From: Arenicola marina
Taxonomy: Eukaryota; Annelida; Polychaeta; Arenicolidae
Reading direction: 5' to 3'
Length of the DNA: 64,000 nt
NCBI GenBank assembly: GCA_964019135.1
Contig: OZ025248.1
Coordinates: 50,337,670-50,401,669, forward strand
In this document: positions 33,106 through 47,600 of the stretch, piece by piece
Layout of the letters: the number at the start of each line of letters is the position of its first letter
Numbering within the stretch: the stretch's first letter is position 1
The notes under the pieces: generated by a model
What the model was told of the DNA's origin: nothing
Database searches by the model: none
The model's input: only the letters and a program-made list of their open reading frames with translations
Translations under genes and position numbers: made by a program

Positions 33106-33955
33106 TTAGAGAGATTCATGAGTCATAAGCTTACCCTCCGTGGTGAACAGATCTTCAACATATACAATTCCTGATGTAATCCACGATTCATAACATAATT
33201 CTTGTTTGCCAGGTCTGATATGAGAATTAAACCAAATTATTTTCTCTCCCGGATTTTTAATCTCGGTGTGCTGGCGAAAATGAAATTGACACCACTCGTA
33301 ACTTTTCTCAAATACCAACTTGATTGGTCTATGAAGCGGCAGGGTAATTAAATCCCTTGCAGATAAATTACACTGACAAATTGTAACACCTAATGCACCA
33401 ACATAATGGTGAACCAGTACACCTCACGACCCATATCGAGGTTTGGTAAGATAGCGCCACCGATATTCTTACAATACAATACATTTTTTTTATTTTATCT
33501 GGCTTTCCATCCCATATATACTTAAATAATTCTAACAGAATGTTCGTCATAACCGACCGTTTTGGTGTGGGTAATACCGACAGGAGATACACTAGATGTG
33601 GCACCGCAAACCTGTGTACAATAATCACCCTTCAAAACAGCGTTAACCTTCGAACTCTCGACACTAATACAAATAAAAGCGATTTTCTTATAAATACATT
33701 CATGATTTTCTCGTATAGTGCGGTTTATATCAGTATATATCTTAATACCGAGATTGTATTTTGATTTGGTGTGGTATGCAAATGGGGTTGTAAGTTTGTA
33801 TTGGTAAAATAACTTCTACAATAATAAAGTCGTGAAAGTTTATGAAACGTTTCGAACTTATCAAGTACTGTGAGGAGATCTGTTTTGGAGTAAGTCAATA
33901 TCAAACCGAAGTCATCCGCGTGAAGAATAATCTTAAATTCACTATTTTCACACAT
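33106..33955 (-). mobile_element. Decayed LINE reverse transcriptase, minus strand
   Basis: Three open pieces in different frames read in the right order on the minus strand: a motif like the RT active site (LHADDFGLIL, near 33.9 kb), then LPTPKRSV...FKYIWDGKPDKIKK (33.4-33.6 kb), then WFNSHIRPGKQELCYESWIT (33.1-33.3 kb). This order matches L1/Tx1-type RT palm, thumb and C-terminal segments. Frameshifts and stops separate them, so it is a pseudogene. Confidence 0.65.
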
Positions 33956-34079
33956 ATGTTGCCTCTGACATGCGGATATTGTCTAATATTAATTGCAAAT
34001 ATTTCTGCAGATAGAAATAAACAAAAATGATTCTTCCATGTTAGGGCGAACCATTTGTTCAGCATAGCTCATGTATGAC

Positions 34080-34560
34080 AATATTTTGTTGTTGCGATAA
34101 CGTTGTAACCACGTGAAAATGCATTTTATTTTTACGTTGCCCTGACGTTTTCAGATAAGGTTGTCAGACATTCAGTCCAGTATTAAAATTGTGCCTTCTG
34201 TGAAAAACAGCATATGTGATGAATTAATTAGAAGCATGATTGTCAAAGACAATAAATTACATATTGTTTTCATGAGGTCTGATTTTTCAGGTTACGCTGT
34301 CCTAACATTGTGAAAACGTCCACCCTCGACTTCTCACCATTTTGTATTTAAAACAACTGCCACACGCAGCCAATTTTTATTAGTCACAACGCATGGCAAA
34401 CGTTTTATTTTTATGGCATATAGGCTAGAAAATATCAGTTAAATGTTTGCGACGTACGTTGTAACAACGTTGTTCGGATGTTATAACTTTGAGATGACGT
34501 AATTACAACCCAAAACCAACGTTGTGCGAACGTTGTGTGTTTGTTAGGTGTAGGCTCTGC
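34080..34560. mobile_element. Possible fold-back element
   Basis: Rich in acgttgt/acaacgt motifs in both orientations, starting near gcgataacgttgtaacca and ending near gcgaacgttgtgtgtttgtt, as in AACGTT-rich fold-back elements of marine animals. Boundaries are approximate. Confidence 0.35.
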
Positions 34561-37500
34561 GCTCTTCGTGATTTATATCAACCACTTAATTGCCTGATGC
34601 GGTCGAAACCTTTACTAATATGATGGCGAATGACACCAAGTGACAACTTTAATTTTAAGAACTGCATTAATTTACAACTCTCCGACTGATCAACATACAT
34701 AGGCTGTCTATATATTACGCAAACTAACTGGAAATATCTTTTTCGCAATATCATTTGTGAAATGGCTTAAATATATTCCTTGTGATATTGAGAAGAAGTA
34801 CACAAAATATTGGTCAGGGCATGTACGTACCACTTCCAACGGCCCTAATTTATCGCCCATATAAATACTATTCACTTATGGAATGAGAATGTCAACGCCA
34901 GACGTCCAACGCTATCGAAATGCATTTCTATTGAGTGTACGGCGTATGTAAACAGACGAAGCGTCAGGCTGAACGCACACGATGAAGGAGGCATTGCAAG
35001 GCAAGCGGCGTAGGAGGCGGGTTAACATGGATGTAACTGATGTAGGAGTAGCTTTAACACGTCTGCCAACAAAAAAACGACCGTGCGCGCATCTGACTGA
35101 TTGTCAGTATTTGAGATGTCTCTCGGTCTAAAACATTTACAGAGTTTCTTCCTGCAAATGTCATGCAGCGCCGAGTAAATGTCAGGGTGAGGGCCTGTGT
35201 CGGGGTGTCCCGGGCCGCTGTGTGTCAGGGTGGCAGCCTCTGTCGGGAAGTCCCGAGCCGATGTGTGTCCTCTGCAAACACGTCCACTGCTCGTTCCCTC
35301 AGGAAGAGTACCCATCTTGGCTGAGGTTGACCCGAAACAACTTAACCGCGCCCTCTTTGTTTAAGATATGTTTCCAGCGCAAACGGAGGCGGGGGTGGCG
35401 GGGGGTGGCGGGGGGCATACTGGTATTCTCAACCCATTATATAGCGTAGATTTTATTCTCTGTTATTGGGTTTTCAGAGGGTGCCCAGACACATAAGCGA
35501 GCAACTATGTGTCGAACTACGGCATATCTGCTTGTGGCAATGCCACGAACAATCAAGTTGCCCAGTGTTCGTCTAAGTTTGACGAGTAGAGATGAAGCGT
35601 TGTTCGAATAAAGACAGTGTTCGCGGCTTGAGGCGCACACATGGTCTGCTTGTATAGCGGACGCCATCAACAACGAAACGGTGCGTATCAACCAGCTATA
35701 CAAAGCGAGAGCTCCCGACACGAAGACAGTGCGAGATGTAACATTAAATGGTACCATATGGAGGCCATTTGTTGAGGCGTACATGCCAATTTAAGAGGTG
35801 GATTTATATGGCGCAAGGGTTAAATACGAGAATAACTTATTCATGTTCTAAATGTACATACCCAAGCGCACATGTTTGTCATGGGATGACTTGGACTGCA
35901 CGTCGGGACACACAGTCGACTGAGAGGCCCGCTTGTATTACGGCACAACGTCAATCCAGACGGACATTGAGCCCAGCCTCTATAGTCACCCACTGATCAT
36001 TGGATCCATCGAATTGTTCTGCTGCAAGACGCGGGAAATATCAGAAAACACATGTGACACTATCTCACAACATGACCAAATAAAAGTTGGTAAAGTGTTA
36101 AATAATATGACCGTGCTATTGATGACATAGATCACCTGACAATTTTATAGTTGTTACACTACATTATACATAACTCAGTCCTGAGCAACAGGAAACCATC
36201 ATCTATAACGATATGTTTGCTACTTCGGGACTTCACATCCAAAGTGCATTTTTTGTCGCGGCGATCATTCTGTTTCAAGTTATGCACACTGATATGTCTC
36301 GTCAATTAAATCTAGTCTATTATTTTTTTGCCAACGGGCACTTCTCAGCGTAATATTGTCGGAAAGCAGGCTACGAAGTCGTCCCTATATCCAACACATA
36401 TCGGAATGCTTGGTCAAAGGATTGGACATGCCACCAAGGCGACAAAACGGAGGATCACAAACGTGTCATATAAAGAGGAGGCGGACAGAAAGAACTGAGC
36501 GGTGGAGTATCTTCATACATGTTCTGTGTCCATTGGCCCAAGTGAGCGCTCCAGTTTTCACCTCTCACTCTGTGATACTGCTTAGAGTGGGAGACGAAAA
36601 TTAGACCCCTTACTTGCGGCATTCACATCGATTGAATAGCAGATGAATGGTGCCCCAAGCTTTCACGTATAATTTAAATAAAAAAAGGTACTTTACTTTC
36701 TCTTTCGTGAATTGTTTGTCATTTAAACATAATAGTGATTTACTGAGTTTGAGTAGAATGCCTTAATGGGATACCATAAAGCCCTAGGACATCGAACAAC
36801 CATACTGAGGTAGGCTACTACAATATGATGAGATATCAATAAAATGTACCGGATAACCCATTATAATAATATTATTAAAATAATAACGCTAAGGAACGCT
36901 TCTTGTCGTTTATAGGCTGGACACTTAATTCAAAGCTAAAAAAACTTATATCTTATAGAAATCCGAAGGCCAAAATGTATTGCTGCACGTTAAATCTGAC
37001 AGTTATCTTGACAATGGGCCTATATATATAGCCAGAGATTTTTTGGCAAAGCGCTACCTCGTGCGTTCATTAGTGCGTGTATAGACTGTAAGTTCTGTAA
37101 ATGCCTCTATACTATAGAGGCATTTATGGCGAGCCGTTTGTGAAATAACCCCGATAAATAAGGTTTTCAAAATACTCAGGATAACAATGGATAATCCCAG
37201 TTTTCGACTTAAACGCTACGAAGTGGCCGCTAAAGAACACTTTTTAGCGACAAACTCACTTTATTGGTCGATACATTCAGTTCATCAATTTATCGACCGA
37301 CAAATTAAGTATATATCGATCGATATATATATCTTCACCGATAAGCTGGGTTTTTCACCGATAAGCTGGGTATATCGATCGATAAACTGAGTTTATGGAC
37401 CATGCTAAAACCTTCATACAAGTGTTGCCGGGTAGTCTGAGCGGTTTTCGGTATTTAGTTTATTTATGTTAATTTTGTGCGGGATTTCGCGGGCTTCCGG

Positions 37501-38198
37501 TGCGCCAGATTCCGGTGGTCCTCAGAGCATTACTTGCTGCTGAGGATCCACAGAGAAAACACGTACATCAAGATCCAGTCATCACGAAACATCTTTTTAC
37601 CCGTTCAGACTACTCAGCCACAACTCTCGGTTTTTCTTCTGACCCGAAATAAAGTAAGCCTTACATATCAATGCCACTTTGCTGGGTTGTGTAAGTGCAT
37701 ACGGAAAACAGCCGACAACACCCCCTCCAGTCTCCACCCCGTAACACAAGCGTTAAAGCTGTCGTGGATACCAGAGATTGCACAAAAGTAAAGGCCCGTG
37801 GCAAGACATATTTTGTACTTTGGTCGATCAGGAAAAAGATCCATGTTGTGAGTTAGATCTGTTGTCCAATCGCAAGTATTACCACCTCTCAAACCCGTTT
37901 TGGGCAGAGGTTTTCGAGCTTGGTCGCGGTTGCAAGTACTCTAAGCCTCCAGTAGATTATAAAGCGATGCCCTTAGTGGGAGATATAAGTCAAAACCCGA
38001 CGAGGTCAACATCGAGCTTTGTGGGTTGGTTATAGATGAAACAGGTCTACTGATTCCGAATGTGGACGTCTTAAAAGTCGCAGAGTGGTCAGGTGAGTAA
38101 GATGTCATAACATATATGGGGGTCGGATCAAAATGAAAATTCACGTGAGGAGTTAAACTCTAATATACAGTACATGTCCATGAAACAATACCAATCAC
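34561..38198. other. Intergenic region
   Basis: No gene supported. It contains a two-copy ~43 bp repeat near 35.18-35.27 kb, a palindromic AT stretch with gatcgatatatat around 37.32 kb and a possible plus-strand exon near 37.97-38.09 kb. Confidence 0.5.
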
Positions 38199-38204
38199 TT
38201 TATT
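38199..38204 (-). promoter_or_regulatory. Candidate polyadenylation signal of the minus-strand gene
   Basis: AATAAA on the minus strand about 335 nt after the stop codon, beyond the 3' UTR minisatellite. Confidence 0.45.
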
Positions 38205-38267
38205 TCTTGATCAAGATACATGAAATGAGGTATACGAATTGTTATTAAGCTAAGTGTACCAATCTTA

Positions 38268-38535
38268 AGGGGTCCACAGTATTCACCACTGACCATCGGC
38301 TTTGTGGGGTCCACAGTATTCACCGCTGACCATCGGCTTTGTGGGGTCCACAGTATTCACCGCTGACCATCGGCTTGTGGGGTCCACAATATTCACCGCT
38401 GACCATCGGCTTGTGGGGTCCACAGTATTCACCACTGACCATCAGCTTTGTGGGGTCCACAGTATTCACCCCTGACCATCGGCTTTGTGGGGTCCACAGT
38501 ATTCACCGCTGACCATCGGCTTATGGGGTCCACAG
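38268..38535. repeat. Minisatellite, ~38 bp unit, in predicted 3' UTR
   Basis: About seven copies of gtggggtccacagtattcac plus cgctgaccatcggcttt. On the minus strand it starts a few bases after the TAA. Confidence 0.93.
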
Positions 38536-38537
38536 CG

Positions 38538-38642
38538 TTACCAGAAGGGTTGCTTACGGAACATGCCTTGCCACTGACTTTGTTCAGCCTCGTGAAAGCG
38601 GTGGTCGATAAAGGTCAATTTGCGATCTAACTCCTCCATATC
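38538..38642 (-). CDS. Minus-strand gene, last exon
   Basis: 34 codons plus TAA after a strong acceptor (tgttcctttcag). It reads MEELDRKLTFIDHRFHEAEQ then SQWQGMFRKQPFW. The frame is also open upstream of this acceptor to about 38745, where it would encode a hydrophobic stretch, so an alternative start at a weaker AG is possible. Confidence 0.75.
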   Translation of the reverse strand, partial: DMEELDRKLTFIDHRFHEAEQSQWQGMFRKQPFW

Positions 38643-41600
38643 CTGAAAGGAACAGTCAGTGTCTGTTGTAGTCTTGGTGAAGAGTATGGCCGTAAGAATG
38701 AAACACATACATGCAGCAAATGCAGAAACGTTTGTGTTTGCCTCCTAAAATCATCACATATAACAACATTAGACATGCATGGCTTTATGTTTGATACAAA
38801 ACGTGTCGTTGGCCGTCCCAGAAGTTTACAGTCACGGAACGCTTAAAGCTGACCTTTAGAACTATGTTATAATACCGGTGCAAACCAGGTCTATAAAGGA
38901 TGAACGGATGACACATGCCTCATATTAGGTGCCCCGGCCCGGATTGGAGCCCAGGACATATTGATCTGCGGTCCAGTGCGCTAACCATTACACCGGTGAA
39001 ATTTTCGTAATTAAGAGGTGAAAAGTTACGTACCAATGGATTTAACATACCTATCTACAAGAGATAAGTATACATATGAAGAAGATAAAACCAGTGAGCA
39101 TAGTGTACCTGGAACATGATTCCACAAAGCATTATGTACCTGGAGAAGGTTCTTATGTCGTGTTCTCTTCAGGTCAGGGAGGCATGCTTCCAGGACGTTG
39201 ACCTAAGCAACGGAAACACTTCTACTGAATGGCGTATGTATGTTCAGCAGCACCCATAAAGCTTCCATTGCGCATAAGGCATCAGCCACGGCCATAATGG
39301 CCAGCTCTATCCAGAACAGAAATGCATTAAAGTTTCATACCGACGTCTTCAGCCCCACGTGGGCCAACTGGGCAAAGTAACCAACCCGGACAAAGTCTCT
39401 AGGAAGGCAGAATATGCGTAAATAAATACAAGCTGCATGTTATTAACATTGATTGGTGCAGAGTGGGCCAATGGCTTAAGAACATAAACACCCTGCAAAC
39501 ATATTAAGACAGAGGAACGTGGAAAATGACTTTACCCTAAACAGGAGACAATCCAGTTTGTTCTTCAACGTCCCAGCATACTTGAGACTCAATGCTTCAC
39601 GCTGCCTCGGTTCACCTAATGAAATACGACATGCGACAAAGAAATAACTTGCCTGCAGTAAATATAACATGAAGAATGCCAATAAAACCGACATGGGGCA
39701 TCTAACGTATTCATCCAGCCGTAATGTTTCAAACTGTGCGCAATTAGCCTAACCGTCGGGGTTTCATTCTCACATTCAGTGTATTCACCCGTGTCGGGGT
39801 CTCATTCTCATATTCAGTGTATTCACCCGTGTCGGGGTCTCATTCTCACATTCAGTGTATTCACCCGTGTTGGGGTCTCATTCTCACATTCAGTGTATTC
39901 ACCCGTGTCGGGGTCTCATTCTCACATTCAGTGTATTCACCCGTGTCGCGGTCTCATTCTCACATTTAGTGTATTCACCCGTGTCGGGGTCTCATTCTCA
40001 CATTCAGTGTATTCACCCGTGTCGGGGTCTCATTCTCACATTTAGTGTATTCACCCGTGTCGGGGTCTCATTCTCACATTTAGTGTATTCACCCGTGTCG
40101 GGGTCTCATTCTCACATTCAGTGTATTCACCCGCGTCGGGGTCTCATTCTCACATTTAGTGTATTCACCCGTGTCGCGATCTCATTCTCACATTTAGTGT
40201 ATTCACCCGTGTCGGGGTCTCATTCTCACATTCAGTGTATTCACCCGTGTCGGGGTTTCATTCTCACATTCAGTGTATTCACCCGTGTCGGGGTCTCATT
40301 CTCACATTTAGTGTATTCACCCGTGTCGGGGTCTCATTTTCACATTCAGTGTATTCACCAGTGTCGGGGTCTCATTCTCACATTTAGTGTATTCACCCGT
40401 GTCGGGGTCTCATTCTCACATTTAGTGTATTCACCCGTGTCGGGGTCTCATTGTCACATTCAGTGTATTCACCCGTGTCGGGGTCTCATTCTCACATTTA
40501 GTGTATTCACCCGTGTCGGGGTCTCATTCTCACATTCAGTTTATTCACCCGTGTCGGGGTCTCATTCTCACATTTAGTGTATTCACCCGTGTCGGGGTCT
40601 CATTCTCACATTTAGTGTATTCACCCGTGTCGGGGTCTCATTGTCACATTCAGTGTATTCACCCGTGTCGGGGTCTCATTCTCACATTTAGTGTATTCAC
40701 CCGTGTCGGGGTCTCATTCTCACATTCAGTGTATTCACCCGTGTCGGGGTCTCATTCTCACATTCAGTGTATTCACCCGTGTCGGGGTCTCATTGTCACA
40801 TTCAGTGTATTCACCCGTGTCGGGGTCTCATTCTCACATTTAGTGTATTCACCCGTGTCGGGGTCTCATTGTCACATTCAGTGTATTCACCCGTGTCGGG
40901 GTCTCATTCTCACATTTAGTGTATTCACCCGTGTCGGGGTCTCATTCTCACATTCAGTGTATTCACCCGTGTCGGGGTCTCATTGTTACATTCAGTGTAT
41001 TCACCCGTGTCGGGGTCTCATTCTCACATTTAGTGTATTCACCCGTGTCGGGGTCTCATTCTCACATTCAGTGTATTCACCCGTGTCGGGGTCTCATTCT
41101 CACATTCAGTGTATTCACCCGTGTTGGGGTCTCATTCTCACATTTAGTGTATTCACCCGTGTCGGGGTCTCATTGTCACATTCAGTGTATTCACCCGTGT
41201 CGGGGTCTCATTCTCACATTTAGTGTATTCACCCGTGTCGGGGTCTCATTCTCACATTCAGTGTATTCACCCGTGTCGGGGTCTCATTCTCACATTTAGT
41301 GTATTCACCCGTGTCGGGGTCTCATTCTCACATTCAGTGTATTCACCCGTGTCGGGGTTTCATTCTCGCATTCAGTGTATTCACCAGTGTCGGGGTCTCA
41401 TTCTCACATTCAGTGTATTCACCCGTGTCGGGGTCTCATTCTCACATTCAGTGTTTTCACCCGTGTCGGGGTCTCATTCTCACATTCAGTGTATTCACCC
41501 GTGTCGGGGTCTCATTCTCACATTCAGTGTATTCACCCGTGTTGGGGTCTCATTTTCACATTCAGTGTATTCACCCGTGTCGGGGTCTCATTGTCACATT

Positions 41601-44600
41601 CAGTGTATTCACCCGTGTCTGGGTCTCATTTTCACATTCGGTGTATTCACCCGTGTCGGGGTCTCATTCTCACATTTAGTGTATTCACCCGTGTCGGGGT
41701 CTCATTTTCACATTCGGTGTATTCACCCGTGTCGGGGTCTCATCCTCACATTTAGTGTATTCACCCGTGTCGGGGTCTCATTGTCACATTTAGTGTATTC
41801 ACCCGTGTCGGGGTCTCATTTTCACATTCAGTGTATTCACCCGTGTCGGGGTCTCATTTTCACATTTAGTGTATTCACCCGTGTCGGGGTCTCATTGTCA
41901 CATTCAGTGTATTCACCCGTGTCGGGGTCTCATTTTCACATTTAGTGTATTCACCCGTGTCGGGGTCTCATTCTCACATTCAGTGTATTCACCCGTGTTG
42001 GGGTCTCATTTTCACATTCAGTGTATTCACCCGTGTCGGGGTCTCATTCTCATATTCAGTGTATTCACCCGTGTCGGGGTCTCATTCACATATTCAGTGT
42101 ATTCACCCGTGTCGGGGTCTCATTCTCACATTCAGTCTATTCACCCGTGTCGGGGTCTCATTCTCACATTCAGTGTATTCACCCGTGTCGCGGTCTCATT
42201 CTCACATTTAGTGTATTCACCCGTGTCGGGGTTTCATTCTCACATTCAGTGTATTCACCCGTGTCGGGGTCTCATTGTCACATTCAGTGTATTCACCCGT
42301 GTCGGGGTCTCATTGTCACATTCAGTGTATTCACCCGTGTCGGGGTCTCATTCTCACATTCAGTGTATTCACCCGTGTCGCGGTCTCATTCTCACATTCA
42401 GTGTATTCACCCGTGTCGGGGTCTCATTCTCACATTCAGTGTATTCACCCGTGTCGGGGTCTCATTCTCACATTCAGTGTATTCACCCGTGTCGGGGTCT
42501 CATTCTCACATTCAGTGTATTCACCCGTGTCGGGGTCTCATTCTCACATTCAGTGTATTCACCCGTGTCGGGGTCTCATTCTCTCATTCAGTGTATTCAC
42601 CCGTGTCGGGGTCTCATTCTCACATTCAGTGTATTCACCCGTGTCGGGGTCTCATTCTCACATTCAGTGTATTCACCCGTGTCGGGGTCTCATTCTCACA
42701 TTCAGTGTATTCACCCGTGTCGGGGTCTCATTCTCACATTCAGTGTATTCACCCGTGTCGGGGTCTCATTCTCACATTCAGTGTATTCACCCGTGTCGGG
42801 GTCTCATTCTCACATTCAGTGTATTCACCCGTGTCGGGGTCTCATTCTCACATTCAGTGTATTCACCCGTGTCGGGGTCTCATTCTCACATTCAGTGTAT
42901 TCACCCGTGTCGGGGTCTCATTCTCATATTCAGTGTATTCACCCGTGTCGGGGTCTCATTCTCACATTCAGTGTATTCACCCGTGTCGGGGTCTCATTCT
43001 CACATTCAGTGTATTCACCCGTGTCGGGGTCTCATTCTCACATTCAGTGTATTCACCCGTGTCTGGGTCTCATTCTCACATTCAGTGTATTCACCCGTGT
43101 CGGGGTCTCATTCTCACATTCAGTGTATTCACCAGTGTCGGGGTCTCATTCTCACATTCAGTGTATTCACCCGTGTCGGGGGCTCATTCTCACATTCAGT
43201 GTATTCACCCGTGTCGGGGTTTCATTCTCACATTCAGTGTATTCACCCGTGTCGGGGTCTCATTCTCACATTCAGTGTATTCACCCGTGTCGGGGTCTCA
43301 TTCTCACATTCAGTGTATTCACCCGTGTCGGGGTCTCATTCACATATTCAGTGTATTCACCCGTGTCGGGGTCTCATTCTCACATTCAGTCTATTCACCC
43401 GTGTCGGGGTCTCATTCTCACATTCAGTGTATTCACCCGTGTCGCGGTCTCATTCTCACATTTAGTGTATTCACCCGTGTCGGGGTTTCATTCTCACATT
43501 CAGTGTATTCACCCGTGTCGGGGTCTCATTGTCACATTCAGTGTATTCACCCGTGTCGGGGTCTCATTGTCACATTCAGTGTATTCACCCGTGTCGGGGT
43601 CTCATTCTCACATTCAGTGTATTCACCCGTGTCGCGGTCTCATTCTCACATTCAGTGTATTCACCCGTGTCGGGGTCTCATTCTCATATTCAGTGTATTC
43701 ACCCGTGTCGGGGTCTCATTCTCACATTCAGTGTATTCACCCGTGTCGGGGTCTCATTCTCACATTCAGTGTATTCACCCGTGTCGGGGTCTCATTCTCA
43801 CATTCAGTGTATTCACCCGTGTCGGGGTCTCATTCTCTCATTCAGTGTATTCACCCGTGTCGGGGTCTCATTCTCACATTCAGTGTATTCACCCGTGTCG
43901 GGGTCTCATTCTCACATTCAGTGTATTCACCCGTGTCGGGGTCTCATTCTCACATTCAGTGTATTCACCCGTGTCGGGGTCTCATTCTCACATTCAGTGT
44001 ATTCACCCGTGTCGGGGTCTCATTCTCACATTCAGTGTATTCACCCGTGTCGGGGTCTCATTCTCACATTCAGTGTATTCACCCGTGTCGGGGTCTCCTT
44101 CTCACATTCAGTGTATTCACCCGTGTCGGGGTCTCATTCTCACATTCAGTGTATTCACCCGTGTCGGGGTCTCATTCTCATATTCAGTGTATTCACCCGT
44201 GTCGGGGTCTCATTCTCACATTCAGTGTATTCACCCGTGTCGGGGTCTCATTCTCACATTCAGTGTATTCACCCGTGTCGGGGTCTCATTCTCACATTCA
44301 GTGTATTCACCCGTGTCTGGGTCTCATTCTCACATTCAGTGTATTCACCCGTGTCGGGGTCTCATTCTCACATTCAGTGTATTCACCAGTGTCGGGGTCT
44401 CATTCTCACATTCAGTGTATTCACCCGTGTCGGGGTCTCATTCTCACATTCAGTGTATTCACCCGTGTCGGGGTTTCATTCTCACATTCAGTGTATTCAC
44501 CCGTGTCGGGGTCTCATTCTCACATTCAGTGTATTCACCCGTGTCGGGGTCTCATTCTCACATTCAGTGTATTCACCCGTGTCGGGGTCTCATTCTCACA

Positions 44601-47600
44601 TTCAGTGTATTCACCCGCGTCGGGGTCTCATTCTCACATTCAGTGTATTCACCCGTGTCGGGGTCTCATTCTCACATTTAGTGTATTCACCCGTGTCGGG
44701 GTCTCATTCTCACATTCAGTGTATTCACCCGTGTCGGGGTCTCATTGTCACATTTAGTGTATTCACCCGTGTCGGGGTCTCATTCTCACATTCAGTGTAT
44801 TCACCCGTGTCGGGGTCTCATTCTCACATTCAGTGTATTCACCCGTGTCTGGGTCTCATTCTCACATTCAGTGTATTCACCCGTGTCGCGGTCTCATTCT
44901 CACATTCAGTGTATTCACCCGTGTCGGGGTCTCATTCTCACATTCAGTGTATTCACCCGTGTCGGGGTCTCATTCTCACATTCAGTGTATTCACCCGTGT
45001 CGCGGTCTCATTCTCACATTCAGTGTATTCACCCGTGTCGGGGTCTCATTCTCACATTCAGTGTATTCACCCAAATGGTACATGTTTCCATGTATACAAC
45101 AGCAATTGCATAATCTGATTTAAGTTGCCATGATTGCACTATTTTTGCATTAAAAATCCAATTCACACGAAACTCACCATCTTGATGTTGACGCACCACT
45201 TCCAAAGTATAAGGCCTACAAAGAAAATAAAATCATAAAAACCATATAACTATACCCAAACATTACAAAATACGAAATAAACGCATGGTTGGTTTCTTAG
45301 GACCTGTTACTTCGCGCTGATCAGACGATTTCAGGAATTATGAAGGAATTAAGAAGCAATTATGCTTAAATGGTTTTGCTAGATGACTTTGTGTTTGATC
45401 GTTTCACAGCGTGTGTTGGTCTCATGATTTGTATTTTGTTGACAAGTGAGCGACACGAGACCCCGGCCGGGGCCACCCCACTGCCCTTCCCCATGACACG
45501 AGACCCCAGGCGGGGCCACCCCACTGCCTTTCCCCATGACACGAGACCCCAGGCGGGGCCACCCCACTGCCTTTCCCCATGACACGAGACCCCAGGCGGG
45601 GCCACCCCAGTGCCCTTCCCCATGACAAGGATCCCCGGCCGGGGCCACCCAACTGCCCTTCCCCATGACACGAGACCCCAGGCGGGGCCACCCCACTGCC
45701 TTTCCCCATGACACGAGACCCCAGGCGGGGCCACCCCACTGCCTTTCCCCATGACACGAGACCCCAGGCGGGGCCACCCCACTGCCCTTCCCCATGACAA
45801 GGATCCCCGGCCGGGGCCACCCCACTGCCCCTCCCCATGACAAGGGTCTCCGGCCGGGGCCACCCCACTGCCCTTCCCCATGACAAGGATCCCCGGCCGG
45901 GGCCACCACAATGCCCCTCCCCATGACAAGGGTCTCCGGCCGGGGCCACCCCAATGCCCTTCCCCATGACACGAGACCCCAGGCGGGGCCACCCCAATGC
46001 CCCTCCCCATGACAAGGGTCCCCGGCCGGGGCCACCCCACTGCCCTTCCCCATGACACGAGACCCCAGGCGGGGCCACCCCACTGCCCCTCCCCATGACA
46101 AGGATCCCCGGCCGCGGCCACCCCACTGCCCCTCCCCATGACAAGGGTCTCCGGCCGGGGCCACCCCAATGCCCTTCCCCATGACACGGAGACCTCAGGC
46201 GGGGCCACCCCACTGCCCTTCCCCATGACACGAGACCCCAGGCGGGGCCACCCCACTGCCCCTCCCCATGACAAGGGTCCCCGGCCGGGGCCACCCCACT
46301 GCCCTTCCCAATGACAAGGGACCCCGGCCGGGGCCACCCCACTGCCCCTCCCCATGACAAGGGTCTCCGGCAGGGGCCACCCCAATGCCCTTCCCCATGA
46401 CACGGAGACCTCAGGCGGGGCCACCCCACTGCCCTTCCCCATGACAAGGGTCCCCGGCCGGGGCCACCCCACTGCCCTTCCCAATGACAAGGGACCCCGG
46501 CCGGGGCCACCCCACTGCCCTTCCCCATGACAAGGGTCCCCGGCCGGGACCACCCCAATGCCCTTCCCCATGACAAGGGTCCCCGGCCGGGGCCACCCCA
46601 CTGCCCTTCCCTATGACAAGGATCCCCGGCCGGGGCCACCCCACTGCCCCTCCCCATGACACGAGACTCCAGGCGGGGCCACCCCACTGCCCCTCCCCAT
46701 GACAAAGGTCCCCGGCCGGGGCCACCCCACTGCCCTTCCCCATGACACGAGACCCCAGGCGGGGCCACCCCACTGCCCTTTCCCATGACAAGGGTCCCCG
46801 GCCGGGGCCACCCCAATGCCCTTCCCCATGACACGAGACCCCAGGCGGGGCCACCCCACTGCCCCTCCCCATGGCAAGGGTCCCCGGCCGGGGCCACCCC
46901 ACTGCCCTTCCCCATGACACGAGACCCCAGGCGGGGCCACCCCACTGCCCTTCCCCATGACAAGGGTCCCCGCCCGGGGCCACCCCACTGCCCTTCCCCA
47001 TGACAAGGGTCTCCGGCCTGGGCCACCCCAATGCCCTTCCCCATGACAAGAGACCCCAGGCGGGGCCACCACACTGCCCCTTCCCATGACAAGGGTCCCC
47101 GGCCGGGGCCACCCCACCTCCCTTCCCCATGACACGAGACCCCAGGCGGGGCGACCCCACTGCCCTTCCCCATGACAAGAGTCCCCGGCCGGGGCCACCC
47201 CACTGCCCCTCCCCATGACAAGGATCCCCGGCCGGGGCCACCCAACTGCCCTTCCCCATGACAAGTGTCCCCGGCCGGGGCCACCCCACTGCCCCTCCCC
47301 ATGACAAGGATCCCCGGCCGGGGCCACCCAACTGCCCTTCCCCATGACAAGTGTCCCCGGCCGGGGCCACCCCACTGCCCTTCCCCATGACAAGGGTCCC
47401 CGGCCGGGGCCACCCCACTGCCCTTCCCCATGACAAGGGTCTCCCGCCGGGGCCACCCCAATGTCCTTCCCCATGACACGAGACCCCAGGCGGGGCCACC
47501 CCACTGCCCTTCCCCATGACAAGGGTCCACGGCCGGGGCCACCCCAATGCCCTTCCCCATGACACGAGACCCCAGGCGGGGCCACCCCACTGCCCTTCCC

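Noticed and set aside
41869..44757. 962-residue plus ORF (and several others) in the 38 bp array
   Set aside because: The unit lacks stops in every plus frame and 38 is not a multiple of three, so the ORF just cycles through all frames of the repeat. There is no non-repeat coding sequence, and minus-strand exons flank the array.
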